Shown here: positions 30,851 to 39,842 of the stretch, in pieces
Numbering within the stretch: position 1 is the first letter of the stretch
How the letters are laid out: every line of letters begins with the position of its first letter
Source of the DNA: DATBQN01 sp963799925
Lineage (GTDB): Bacteria > Acidobacteriota > Thermoanaerobaculia > Multivoradales > UBA5704
Reading direction: 5' to 3'
NCBI GenBank assembly: GCA_963799925.1
Contig: CAWCYZ010000001.1
Span: forward strand, 496,001 to 560,000
DNA length: 64,000 bases
Program-made: the position numbers and the translations under genes
Notes under the pieces: model-generated
Databases searched by the model: none
What the model was told of the DNA's origin: nothing
Seen by the model: only the letters and a program-made list of their open reading frames with translations

Positions 30851-31190
30851 GCGGAAGCCGAGCCGCCGTTGCGGAAGCCGAGCCGCCGTTGCGGAAGCCG
30901 AGCCGCCGTTGCGGAAGCCGAGCCGCCGTTGCGGAAGCCGAGCCGCCGCTGCGGAAGGTGAGCCGCCACGCGGCTGGGCCAGCCGACGCGCGGGAGAGCC
31001 AGGGCACGCGTGCCCTAGGCCAGGCGCGACGCGGCTGGCTCTCCCGCGACGCGCCTGGGCTAGCCGCGCGACGCCTGGACGAACCGCGCAACGCCTGGAC
31101 GAACCGCGACGCGCCCGGACGAACCGCGCGCGCCTGGACGAACCGTGCGATGCCTGGACGAACCGCGACGCACCCGGGCCAGGCGCGTGA
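30851..31190. repeat. Array with 20-bp period (minisatellite) around a large palindrome
   Basis: From 30851 six adjacent 20-bp units GCGGAAGCCGAGCCGCCGTT (last two diverged) run to 30970. From about 31073 five units containing GCCTGGACGAACCG repeat every 19-20 bases to about 31166. The stretch between keeps the same 20-base register with more diverged units and contains a 16-bp perfect palindrome (31001-31016, AGGGCACGCGTGCCCT) and a 14-bp inverted repeat (30989-31002 / 31035-31048). No CRISPR-like spacers. I see no gene from 31190 to the MarC stop at 31438. Confidence 0.8.
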
Positions 31191-31437
31191 CGCCTCGCCG
31201 ACCGTAACCGGGGTCGCGGGTACGCGCGCCGATCACCCGTCCGCTGGATCACGGAACCAGCGCTGGATGGCACTTCGCGGCGGGTCTCGCGGCCGCCGAG
31301 GTGATCGCCGCCGGCCCCCATGATGAGCTGCGATGCCGATTGAAAAAGAGTTGCTGGACCTGCATACGGCCAGGAAGGGTACCTCGCGGTAAGGGAATTC
31401 GAGCCCTGCCGCTCGCTGGGCAGCGTCAGAGCCCGCT

Positions 31438-32049
31438 CTAGCGGAGCACGTGCACCATCGCCACGATCCCGGCGCGGATCATGGCGACCGAGATGGCGGC
31501 GAGGAAGAGGCTCGCCACCTTGGCGATGGCGCGGTTGACGGAGGGACCGACGAAGCGCGCCAGCAGCGGGGCGAAGGCGAGGGCGAGGAAGACCAGCGCC
31601 ATGTTGAGGGCGAGCGAGACGAGGGTCGCGAGATAGCCGTAGGCCTGCTGCGAGACGAGGACCGAGGTGATCGCCGCCGGCCCCATGATGAGCGGGATGC
31701 CGAGCGGCACCACCCCCACCGAGGGATCGCCCTCGTCGTCCTCGACCGCCGGATCGCGGCGGCGATAGTCGCCGAAGATCAGGTTCGAGATGCTGAGCAC
31801 CAGGAGGATCAGCCCGCCGCCCACCCGCAGGTCGTTCACCGTGATCCCCAGCAGATGGAAGATGAGCTGCCCGGCGAAGAGGATGAGCACGGCGAGCACC
31901 GCGGCGGTCACCACCGCCTGGAAGGTCAGCCGCCGCCGGCCGGCCGGCGGCATGTCCTCGGTGAGCCCCAGGTACATGGGGAGGATGCCGGGCACGTTGA
32001 TCGCCACGAAGAGCGGCAGGAAGCTCTCGATGTAGTCGTGGACGTTCAT
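31438..32049 (-). CDS. MarC-family integral membrane protein
   Basis: A 203-residue protein with six hydrophobic segments and the MarC features FLPLFVAINVPGILPMYLGL, an LRVGGGLILLVLSISNLIFG segment and VPLGIPLIMGPAAITSVLV. MarC/UPF0056 proteins sit in the inner membrane; despite the historical name a role in multiple antibiotic resistance is not established. The ATG at 32049 overlaps the TGA at 32046-32048 in the frame I assign to the end of the sulfatase-TPR gene, so the two are probably in one operon. Confidence 0.88.
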   Translation of the reverse strand: MNVHDYIESFLPLFVAINVPGILPMYLGLTEDMPPAGRRRLTFQAVVTAAVLAVLILFAGQLIFHLLGITVNDLRVGGGLILLVLSISNLIFGDYRRRDPAVEDDEGDPSVGVVPLGIPLIMGPAAITSVLVSQQAYGYLATLVSLALNMALVFLALAFAPLLARFVGPSVNRAIAKVASLFLAAISVAMIRAGIVAMVHVLR

Positions 32050-34375
32050 CGGCCGCCGCCGCCGCGGGCCCGGGCGGCGGCGCGTCGCCCGCCGCCCCCT
32101 CGTCCATGTCGCCTCCGTCGTCCGGCGCCGCCGCGTCCGGCGGCGACCGGCGCGCCCGCCGCTCGGCCTGCCGCTCCAGGCGGCGCTCGCTCTTCAGCTG
32201 GCGCAGCACCGCGGCATAGCCCGGCAGGCGCCGCACCGCCGCGAGGTCGCGGTCGCCCTCGAGGAGCGCGGTCCGCCGGAAGCCCTGCATCGTCGCCAGC
32301 CGCGCCAGCGCCGCCTGCGGGTCGCCGCCCGCCGCCTGCAGGCAGGCGAGGTTGTAGACCGGCACCCACGACCGCGGGCGGTCGCGCGCCGCCTGCGCGA
32401 AGAGCGCCGCCGCGGCCTGGGGATCGCCGGTGCGGCGGGCGCAGTTGCCGGCCTGGACGGCGGCGGCGAAGTCGTCCGGCTTCGCGGCGAGGGCGCGGCG
32501 GTAGTAGCCGAGCGCGCGGGCGAAGTCGCCGCGCTCGTAGTAGACGTCGGCCAGGCGCCGGTAGGCGAGGGGGAAGCCGGGATCGGCGGCCATCGCCTGC
32601 CGGTACCAGCGCTCCGCCTGGGCATCGTCGTCGCGCAGCGCCGCGATCAGCCCCAGGTTGGCCATCGCCTCGACGAAGCCGGGAGTGATGACGAGGGCCT
32701 GGCGGTAGTCGCGCTCGGCGCCGTCGAAGTCGCCCTCGAGCAGGCCGATGGCGCCGAGCATGAGGTAGACCCGCGCCTCGCGGGGATCGATCGCCAGGAT
32801 CCGCAGGTACTGCTCGCGGGCGCCGGCGAGGTCGCCCTGGCGCAGCAGGGTGAGGGCGAGGAGGCCGATCGCCGAGACATTCCTGGGTGATTGCGCCATG
32901 ACGCCGCGCAGCTCCCTCTCGGCCTCCGCCCAGCGCTGGCGCTGCGCCAGATGGCGGGCGTCCTCGAGCCGCGCGTACAGCTTCAGGCCGTCCTTGGGAT
33001 CGAGCCCGGGGATCGCCGCCAGCGCCTGGCGCTCGGCGGCGGGGGCGAGATAGCCGAGGGCCCGGAGGCTCCGCGCCGTCTCGGCGTCCATGGCGCTCTT
33101 CTGCGGCATCAGGGCGCGCCGGCGGCTGTCGGCGAGGATGCCCGCGAGCTCGCGGTCGAGGGCGGCGCCGCGGCGGGCCTCCGCGGGATAGAGGTTCGCC
33201 AGCTCGTGGGGATCGCGGCGCAGGTCGTAGACCTCCGGCCGGGGGGCGTGGATCCACTTGTAGCCGCCATGGCGGATGCCGAAGAGCGGCGACATGCCGA
33301 AGCCGGTCTGCGCCAGGAGCGACTCCGAGTACTGCGGCAGGTCGGGCGGCGGCTCATCGCCGCGGAAGGCGGGCAGGAGGTCGCGCCCCTGTGTCTCGTC
33401 GCCGCCCGGCAGGCCGAGGGCGGCGAGCGCCGTGGGGACGAGGTCGACCGAGCGCACCGGCCCGGCGTAGACCTCCCCCCGCGGCAGCAGCCGCGGGTAG
33501 CGCAGGAGGAGCGGCACCTTGACCGTCGCGTCGTAGATGAAGAGGGCGTGGGTCTTCTCGCCGTGCTCGCCCAGGCTCTCGCCGTGATCGGCGGTCACCA
33601 CGACCAGGGTGTCGTCGAGCTCGCCCTGGTGGCGCAGCTCGTCGAGCACCTCCCCCACCGCCCGGTCCAGCACCGCGATCTCGGCGTCGTAGACGGTCGG
33701 CGAGCGCAGCCGCTCGGCGGTCGGCGCGGTGTAGGGCTGGTGGGCGTCGAAGAGGTGCATCCAGAGGAAGAAGGGGCGGCGCGGCCGCTCCTCCGACCAG
33801 CCCTCGAGCCAGCGCACCGCCCGCGCCGCCGTCTTCGGACCGGGGCGCGAGCGGATGAGGAAGAGCTTCGGCTGGTCCTCCGACCACAGGTCGTCGTCAT
33901 AGCCGTCGAAGCCCTGGCCCAGGTTGTAGCGGCGGTTGAGGACCAGCGCCGAGACGATCGCCTGGGTGCGGTAGCCGGCCCGCTTCAGGCGCTCGGCCAG
34001 GGTGACCGCGTCGTCGCCCAGGGCAAAGGTGCCGTTGTCGCGCACCCCGTGGGCCGGCGGATAGAGGCCGGTCAGGATCGTCGAGTGCGAGGGGAGGGTG
34101 ATGGGCGCGGCGCTCACCGCATCGGCGCAGCGCACCCCCTCGGCCGCCAGGCGGTCGATCGCCGGCGTCCGCGCGAGCTGGAAGCCGTAGCAACCGAGGC
34201 GGTCGGCGCGGGTGGTGTCGAGGGTGACGAGGAGGAGGTTCGGCCGCGGGCGGCGAGCGCAGCCCGCGGCGGCGGCGAGCGCGAGCGCCGCGAGCGCGAC
34301 GGGCAGGAGGAGACCGCGGGCCCGGCGCCGCGCCGAGCCCGGCGCAGGGGTGACGATCGGTGGGTTCCGCTCCAT
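32046..34375 (-). CDS. Sulfatase-like (alkaline phosphatase superfamily) lipoprotein with TPR repeats, probable 3' frameshift
   Basis: About 776 residues. A signal segment ends at AAAAGCARR (probable lipoprotein Cys 39). Residues 45-400 are a sulfatase-type fold: LLVTLDTTRADRLGCYG, APITLPSHSTILTGLYP, FDAHQPY and VTADHGESLGEHGE. The position of the formylglycine Cys/Ser holds Thr (about 93), so phospho-ester or transferase chemistry may be likelier than sulfate ester cleavage. Residues about 500-720 are TPR units. The same frame stays open through marC, whereas a one-base change within the last 30 codons gives a TGA overlapping the marC ATG. I place the end there; the exact indel is not located. 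Confidence 0.75.
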
Positions 34376-34523
34376 GGCCGCGCTTCGCCGCGCATTGTAC
34401 GCCGCCGCCGTGCCCCGGCTCCTGACAGCCCGGCTCGTTTGTGATAGATATTCGCCCGTTCCCAGTCCACAGGAGACGGCCGCATCCATTCCGGGCGGTC
34501 GTTCGGTCAGGAGAGATCACTTC

Positions 34524-35645
34524 ATGCGCCGCATCCTCGCCCTCTCGCTTCTCGGTGTCCTGGCCGCCTCCCTGCTATCGGCCGACGTCTCGCTCGTCGA
34601 GCGGCGCCAGGTGCACAGGTCACGGAGCGTCACCGGCAAGACCAAGCCGGAGCACTCCCGCCGCACCGGCCGCCCCGGGCGCGCCACCGGCTCCCAGGTG
34701 CTCACCGACGCCCAGGGACTCCAGTACTTCATCAACACGGACATCACCTCCACCACCAACTCGTCGGGCTCGTCGAACTCGGGCGCCGCCTCGGAGGCCT
34801 CCTTCTCCCAGGCGGTCAATGCCACGACGATCGGCGGCGGCACCGTCGCTTCGACCCTCGACGACGCCTTCGACGGCTACAACGCACTCTGCCTGAGCCT
34901 CGACAACACGGTCGCCCAGTGCAACACTGGAAACCCCAACTTCGTCTTCTACAACAAGAACGGACCCGCCACGACGGAGTGCCCCGGCGCCGCCTCGGGC
35001 ACCAACCGGCAGGTGGTCTTCAACCCACAGCAGATCGGCAACATCCGGGTCTCGCGCAAGGTGTTCGTCCCCGACAACGACCAGTTCGCCCGCTGGCTCA
35101 ATATCTTCACCAACACCGGCGCCTCGCCGCAGACGGTGACCATGGTCACCTCGAACAACCTGGGCTCGGACAGCAACACGGTGGTGGTCACCACCTCGAG
35201 CGGCGACGCCACGGTCGACACCGCCGACAACTGGGCGACCTCGTTCCAGAACTATTCCGGCACCACCTCCTCCGACCCGCGCCTCGGCCACGTCTTCCAG
35301 GGGCCGGGGGCGCCGGTGCCGCTCGCCGGGATCCACTTCGTGAGCGGCAGCGACCGCCCCTACTGGGGCTATACCTTCACCCTCGCCCCGGGGCAGACCG
35401 AGATCATCGCCAACTTCGTCACCGGCCAGCCTTCCAAGGCCGCGGCGAGCGCCAAGGCGGCCGAGCTCTCCCTCTTGCCGGCCAACGCCCTGCAGTGCCT
35501 GACCTCGGTCGAGCAGTCCGAGATCGTCAACTTCGCCGCCGCCGCCGCGCCCGTCCCGACCCTCTCGGGGATGGGCCTCGCCGCCCTCGGCCTCCTGCTC
35601 GGGACGGCCGCCTTCTTCCGCCTGCGGCGGCGCACCGCGGCCTGA
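34524..35645 (+). CDS. Secreted protein with IPTL-type C-terminal sorting signal
   Basis: A 373-residue protein with ribosome binding site CAGGAGAG and a signal peptide (ILALSLLGVLAASLLSA). The central part is Ser/Thr/Asn-rich beta sequence (SNNLGSDSNTVVVTTSSGDA). The C-terminus has a PTLSGMGLAALGLLLG segment, a transmembrane helix and RLRRRT, which is the IPTL-CTERM arrangement recognised by exosortase-like systems in which the tail is cut after export. No exosortase gene lies in this window. Function unknown; a surface or matrix protein is inferred. Confidence 0.78.
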   Translation: MRRILALSLLGVLAASLLSADVSLVERRQVHRSRSVTGKTKPEHSRRTGRPGRATGSQVLTDAQGLQYFINTDITSTTNSSGSSNSGAASEASFSQAVNATTIGGGTVASTLDDAFDGYNALCLSLDNTVAQCNTGNPNFVFYNKNGPATTECPGAASGTNRQVVFNPQQIGNIRVSRKVFVPDNDQFARWLNIFTNTGASPQTVTMVTSNNLGSDSNTVVVTTSSGDATVDTADNWATSFQNYSGTTSSDPRLGHVFQGPGAPVPLAGIHFVSGSDRPYWGYTFTLAPGQTEIIANFVTGQPSKAAASAKAAELSLLPANALQCLTSVEQSEIVNFAAAAAPVPTLSGMGLAALGLLLGTAAFFRLRRRTAA

Positions 35646-35677
35646 CGGCCGGCCAAGCCAATCAAGCCAATCGACGA

Positions 35678-35716
35678 GCGGGCGGCTTCCTCACGGAAGC
35701 CGCCCGCCGCAATTTT
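35678..35716 (+). terminator. Rho-independent terminator after the IPTL-sorted gene
   Basis: A perfect 13-bp stem (GCGGGCGGCTTCC, loop TCAC, GGAAGCCGCCCGC) is followed by CGCAATTTT, 33 bases after the stop codon. It could also end the convergent gene. Confidence 0.75.
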
Positions 35717-35744
35717 CAGGCCCTTGGAACGGGCGCGCCGCTCG

Positions 35745-37052
35745 TCACGGCGTGGCGCGCGCGTGCAGGTTGGCGAAGCTGTAGCCGAACGGCGGGAAAT
35801 AGGCGCCGTCGCCGACCCCGTCGAGGCCGAAGAACAGCCGCACCGGGGCGGTGCCGCTGTCGCGCAGGTCCCAGTTGAAGCTCCCCGCCAGGGCGTCCAT
35901 CACCAGGGCGCCGCTCGCGTCGGCGGCCAGGAAGAGGACGGCCTTGGCCTGGGTGTCGTAGATGATCCGCACGTGGTAGACGCCGCCCTCGGCGAAGCCG
36001 ACGTTGCGCTTGACGACCGCGTCGAGCGTCGCCTGCCCGAGGTCGCCGAAGATGCGGCCGCTGGCACCCCGCAGGTTGAATCCATAGTAGAGCGTGTGGT
36101 GGAAGCGCGGCCCGCCCGCGTGGACCATGCCGACGATCGAGTCGAAGACCGGGCCGAACTTGCGGATGGTCATCTCGAAGTCGACCGTCACCCGCCGGTA
36201 GCTGACGCCCGGCACCAGCGGCAGCGCCAGGTCGAGGTACGAGGCCGCGGCGGTCGGGGTGAAGAAGACGCCGGGCCGGTCGATGCCCGCCACCCGGCCG
36301 GCTGGCGTCGGCGACCCGGCGAGCGGCTGGATCAGGCGGAACTTCCGGAAGTCGGGCGAGACGAAGGTCGCGTAGGCATAGAACGGCTGATCGCAGCTCA
36401 CCCGCGCCTCCGCCCCCAGCGTCTCTTCGACCTGGCCGGCGAGGATCACGTCATAGGAGACCGCGTGCCCCTCTGGCGGCACCGCGGCGGCGACCGCCGG
36501 CAAGATCGAGATGCCGGCGCCGTCGAAGAGACGGATCTGGCACTGCGCCGCCTGGCCGCCCAGATTGACGATCTCGACGTTCGAGACGCCGTCCGCGCCG
36601 CGGCGCAGATCCTCGAGGTAGGCGGTGGCGGCAGGGGCGAACTGGTTGGCGGCGGAGATCACCGGCAGCGCCCAGGGGGTGTTCTCGGGGCTCTTCCAGA
36701 GGTAGAGGGCGGCCTGCCCGACGGCGAGATCCGGCGCGTTCGAGGTGATCTTGAGCACCCCCGGCGCGGCGGCGAGCGCCGTCGTGTCGTAGAACACCGT
36801 CCTGCCGGCAGCGAACTTGGCGGCCGGACCCTGGGCCGCGGTCCCCCCCTTGCCGGTAGGGACGAAGGCGAGGGTGAGCGAGCTCACGGCCTTGCCCGGA
36901 TTGAACACTTCGAGGGTCGACTGGAGACGGACCTTCCGCCCTTTGCTCGCCGCCGGGTCGGGGCTGGGGACATAGAAGACCTCGGCCAGCAGCGCCGGGG
37001 CGAGCGTGGATGCCAGGCCCAGCGCGAGCCACAGCGCTCTCTTCGCGACCAT
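35745..37052 (-). CDS. Secreted protein of unknown function
   Basis: 435 residues, starting at ATG 37052 with the strong ribosome binding site AAGGAGGAATC. Residues 5-23 form a signal peptide (LWLALGLASTLAPALLA). The protein looks all-beta: an N-terminal part with STLEVFNPGKAVSSLTLAFV and a C-terminal lectin/laminin-G-like part (VTVDFEMTIRKFGPVFDSIV, HHTLYYGFNLRG, VYHVRIIYDTQAKAVLFLAA). I assign no enzymatic role. An inverted repeat at 37094-37115 lies 42 bases before the start and may be its operator. Confidence 0.7.
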   Translation of the reverse strand: MVAKRALWLALGLASTLAPALLAEVFYVPSPDPAASKGRKVRLQSTLEVFNPGKAVSSLTLAFVPTGKGGTAAQGPAAKFAAGRTVFYDTTALAAAPGVLKITSNAPDLAVGQAALYLWKSPENTPWALPVISAANQFAPAATAYLEDLRRGADGVSNVEIVNLGGQAAQCQIRLFDGAGISILPAVAAAVPPEGHAVSYDVILAGQVEETLGAEARVSCDQPFYAYATFVSPDFRKFRLIQPLAGSPTPAGRVAGIDRPGVFFTPTAAASYLDLALPLVPGVSYRRVTVDFEMTIRKFGPVFDSIVGMVHAGGPRFHHTLYYGFNLRGASGRIFGDLGQATLDAVVKRNVGFAEGGVYHVRIIYDTQAKAVLFLAADASGALVMDALAGSFNWDLRDSGTAPVRLFFGLDGVGDGAYFPPFGYSFANLHARATP

Positions 37053-37093
37053 CGGGATTCCTCCTTCGGAAGACTTCGGTGCCGACTGGGACA

Positions 37094-37115
37094 GTTGCAC
37101 AATAGTATGTGCAAC
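37094..37115 (-). promoter_or_regulatory. Palindromic operator candidate
   Basis: GTTGCACA and TGTGCAAC form 8-bp perfect arms around ATAGTA, AT-rich compared with its surroundings and 42 bases before the ATG of the minus-strand secreted protein. The size and symmetry suit a dimeric regulator. The regulator is unknown. Confidence 0.5.
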
Positions 37116-37146
37116 CCTCCGAAACGTCAAACCCGTGCTCCACCTG

Positions 37147-37253
37147 CGTAGGCTGGGGTGAGCGCAGCGAACCCCAGCTTTGAAACGATCGATGGAGATG
37201 TGGAGATAAGGCGCGGCGGTTGCTGGGGTTCGCTGCACTCACCCCAGCCTACG
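37147..37253. repeat. Pair of inverted REP-type sequences
   Basis: Left unit 37147-37178 and right unit 37222-37253 are 32 bases each and match as inverted repeats except for one base. Each unit also forms its own hairpin (CTGGGGT ... ACCCCAG). A further stem (CCGGGCT...AGCCCGG, about 37267-37292) follows. The arrangement resembles REP/BIME units that RAYT transposases move. No rayT gene is in this window. Confidence 0.75.
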
Positions 37254-37279
37254 TGCTACGTGTAGCCGGGCTTCCGGCC

Positions 37280-38011
37280 TCAGCCCGGACCGACCTGGAG
37301 GGCGTTGACGACCCGCTGGACGCCGGCGGTCCCGGCGGCGACGCGCCCGGCCGTGGCCCGCTCGGTCGCGGTGTCGACGCGGCCGCTCAGGGTGACGACG
37401 CCGTCGGTCGTGCTGACGTCGACCTTCAGGGCCTTGACCTCGGGGTCGGCGATCAGCTTCGCCTTGACCGCGGCGGTCAGCGAGGCGTCGGCGGTGGCGC
37501 GGCGGACCGCCGGTCCCACCGTATCGCCCACCTGCCGCGCCCCGCGCGCCAGGGCGTCGCCGGCCTGGCGGGCCGCCGGACCGAGCTGCTCCCCCACCTG
37601 ACGCGCTCCCTGTTGGAGCTGCTGCCCGGCCTGGCGCGCCGCCGGGCCGGCCTTCGCCTGGAGCTCGCGCGCCCCCTGCTGGAGCTGGCGGCCGAGCTGC
37701 CGGGCGGCCGGGCCGACCGTCTCGCCGACCTGATGCGCGCCGCGCTCGAGCGAGCGTCCGGCCTGGTCCGCGCCGCGCTGGAGGTCGTGGCCCGCCTGGT
37801 CGAGGTTGCGCCGGGCGACCCCGGGATTGAACTCGATCTCGGTGCCCTGCGGCCCGCGGTCGACGTGGATGGCGCGGTCGGAGCTCGCCCGCTCGGAGCC
37901 GTTCTGCCCGCAGGCGCCGCAGGCGAGGCCGCCGATCAAGGCGGCCGCGAGGATGCCATGCGGAACGCCGCGCGCCACGCGGTCGCTCCGGATCTTCAAT
38001 GGGCTGGACAT
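37280..38011 (-). CDS. BON-domain exported protein with amphipathic repeats
   Basis: 243 residues starting at ATG 38011. An N-terminal hydrophobic segment contains Cys residues (GLACGACGQNG) that may be a lipobox. Residues about 65-165 consist of 11-residue amphipathic repeats (RQAGQQLQQGARQVGEQLGP), probably a long helix lying on membrane. Residues about 172-243 are a BON domain (LTAAVKAKLIADPEVKALKV, DGVVTLSGRVDTATERATAG), a phospholipid-binding fold in envelope stress proteins such as OsmY. The neighbouring minus-strand gene is a related BON protein. Confidence 0.8.
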   Translation of the reverse strand: MSSPLKIRSDRVARGVPHGILAAALIGGLACGACGQNGSERASSDRAIHVDRGPQGTEIEFNPGVARRNLDQAGHDLQRGADQAGRSLERGAHQVGETVGPAARQLGRQLQQGARELQAKAGPAARQAGQQLQQGARQVGEQLGPAARQAGDALARGARQVGDTVGPAVRRATADASLTAAVKAKLIADPEVKALKVDVSTTDGVVTLSGRVDTATERATAGRVAAGTAGVQRVVNALQVGPG

Positions 38012-38118
38012 GGGTTCTACCCCCTCTCGACTGATTCTCCCCTTCGTAAGGGAGCAAGTTCCGGGCCGGGCGTCAGGCTCGAGCGCGCGCGGGGAGAGGG
38101 CGCAGCGGAGGAGGAGGT

Positions 38119-38167
38119 CAAAAAGGTGGGGAGGCGCCCTGGATCGTCCGACCCCGAACGCCTCCCC
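38119..38167 (-). terminator. Terminator of the BON lipoprotein gene
   Basis: On the minus strand GGGGAGGCG (38167-38159) pairs with CGCCTCCCC (38136-38128) and is followed by ACCTTTTTGACC. It lies about 70 bases past the stop of the gene at 38239. Confidence 0.6.
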
Positions 38168-38238
38168 GCTAGGGAGGGCCGCGAAAAACTCTCGGCTCTG
38201 CGCGGCGGCCGCTCGCGCTGCCGCCGGCTGCAAGCTCT

Positions 38239-38709
38239 CTACTGGCCGGAGCCGACGGTCAGATGGTCGACGACGTCGGAGACGCCGTCGGTGCCGCGGG
38301 CGACGTCGATCGCCGCCTTGCGCTCGGCGTCGCTCGCGACGTTCCCGCTGAGGGTGACCACCCGGTTGCTGGTGTCGACGTTGACCGCCGCCGCATGCAC
38401 GCGGTTGTCGGTGCCGAGCCGCGTCTTGACCTTGGCGGTCAGGCCGGCGTCGGTCAGGTTCGCCTTGGCGTCGTGGGCCGCCGCGCTCACCTGGTCGCCG
38501 ACCTGGTTTGCCGTCCGGCCCGCCTGGTCCTTGGCCTGGTTCATCCGATCGTGGTCCACCTGGACCGTTTCCGTGGTCGTCGTCGTCTGGCCATTCGGAG
38601 TATCGACCACCCGGGTCTCGCGGTGCTGCTCGCAACCGGCGACGCCCAGGGTCAGGAGCAGGAGCCCCATCCCCAAGGCTCCCATCCGCATCTTGTTCGG
38701 CTCGCGCAT
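38239..38709 (-). CDS. BON-domain lipoprotein
   Basis: 156 residues with ribosome binding site GAGAGGAGAG and a clear lipobox LGVAGC (Cys 26). A short linker rich in Thr and Gln and an amphipathic part (DQAGRTANQVGDQVSAAAHD) precede a BON domain (LTAKVKTRLGTDNRVHAAAV, NRVVTLSGNVASDAERKAAI). It is likely a periplasmic or outer-membrane anchored stress protein and a paralogue of the next gene downstream on the same strand. Confidence 0.85.
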   Translation of the reverse strand: MREPNKMRMGALGMGLLLLTLGVAGCEQHRETRVVDTPNGQTTTTTETVQVDHDRMNQAKDQAGRTANQVGDQVSAAAHDAKANLTDAGLTAKVKTRLGTDNRVHAAAVNVDTSNRVVTLSGNVASDAERKAAIDVARGTDGVSDVVDHLTVGSGQ

Positions 38710-38849
38710 TCCGCTCTCCTCTCGCTCCGGCCGGAAGCTTCCCGCGCCGTGCGGGCGACTTGTGCAGCATCTGTGCCATTGCCGGAAGCCGCGCCCGACG
38801 CGATTCCGCACGTCCGGCGGCGGAGGCGCGAAGCCCGCCGAACGGGTGC

Positions 38850-39764
38850 TCAGGGACGTGTAAGGATTACCGGCAGGCGTGGAGGACGGCCGGCGGCCAC
38901 CCCCGCGACGCGCTCCGGCCCGCTGTAGAGGTTGAAGCGGTCGCCGCGGAGGAAACCGATCAGGGTGATGCCGAAGCGCTGGGCGAGCTCGACGGCGAGG
39001 CTGCTGGGCGCCGACACCCCGCAGACGATGGGGACGCCGGCGACGGCGCACTTCTGGAGGATCTCGAAGCTGGTGCGGCCGCTGACCAGGACGGCGTGGC
39101 CGGCGAGGGGCAGGCGGCCGGCGAGGAGCGCCCAGCCCACCAGCTTGTCGAGCGCGTTGTGGCGGCCGACGTCCTCGTAGAGGGCGAGGAGACCGCCGGC
39201 GGCGTCGAAGAGGGCCGCGGCGTGGAGACCGCCGGTGGCGGCGAAGAGCCCCTGGGCTTCCCGCAGGCGCTCGGGAAGGGAGACGAGGAGCTCGGGGGAG
39301 AGCACAGGTCCCGGCGGCAGCGGCCGCGGCGCGCGCACCGCCAGCGCCTCGAGCCCCGCCTTGCCGCAGACGCCGCAGGCGCTGCTGGCGAAGAAGTGCC
39401 GCTCGAGCCCCTGCCACTGCGGCTCCGGCCCGTCGCCCAGCTCGACCTCGATGCGGTTGGCGGCGTCGGCGTCCTCGGCGTGGCGGGCGCTCAGGGAGCT
39501 GTCGGCGGCGCCGGCGGCGCTCCGGTGGAAGCCGGCGATCCGCTCGCGCCGCTCGACGACGCCCTCCCCGTGCAGGAAGCCGGCGGCGAGCTCGCGGTCG
39601 TCGCCCGGCGTGCGCATGGTGACCGCCACGATCCGCGCCCCGCCGGCCCAGCGCAGGCGGATCTCGAGCGGCTCCTCGGTCGCGAGCTGGTCCGCCCGCT
39701 CCTCGGCGGCACCGCGCTCGACCCGCCAGATCCGCGCTCCCGTCTTGCTCTCGCGGCCGCGCAT
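38850..39764 (-). CDS. fdhD: Formate dehydrogenase sulfurtransferase FdhD
   Basis: 304 residues. The persulfide-carrying motif is SSACGVCGKAG (Cys about 130 and 133); nearby conserved segments include ELAAGFLHGEGVV, ALYEDVGRHNALDKLVG and SGRTSFEILQKCAVAGVPI. FdhD passes sulfur from IscS to the molybdenum cofactor of formate dehydrogenases. No formate dehydrogenase gene is in the window, so it must act on an enzyme encoded elsewhere. Confidence 0.92.
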   Translation of the reverse strand: MRGRESKTGARIWRVERGAAEERADQLATEEPLEIRLRWAGGARIVAVTMRTPGDDRELAAGFLHGEGVVERRERIAGFHRSAAGAADSSLSARHAEDADAANRIEVELGDGPEPQWQGLERHFFASSACGVCGKAGLEALAVRAPRPLPPGPVLSPELLVSLPERLREAQGLFAATGGLHAAALFDAAGGLLALYEDVGRHNALDKLVGWALLAGRLPLAGHAVLVSGRTSFEILQKCAVAGVPIVCGVSAPSSLAVELAQRFGITLIGFLRGDRFNLYSGPERVAGVAAGRPPRLPVILTRP

Positions 39765-39842
39765 GCGGGTAGCTTCTCACGAGCCCCGCACTCCCACACA
39801 TCCTCCCCCGCGCGGGTAAGCGAATTGCAGAGAGATCGTGGG

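Noticed and set aside
30851..31190. CRISPR array
   Set aside because: The 20-bp units are directly adjacent without spacers, and no cas genes are present.
30289..31323. A 344-residue plus-strand protein covering the repeat array
   Set aside because: Its Arg/Ala/Pro sequence follows from reading the 20-bp repeats in frame; no domain, and the better coding fragments are in other frames.
30626..32045. C-terminal extension of the sulfatase-TPR protein across marC
   Set aside because: It overlaps the well-supported marC gene in another frame and has only low-complexity Arg/Pro/Gly sequence.
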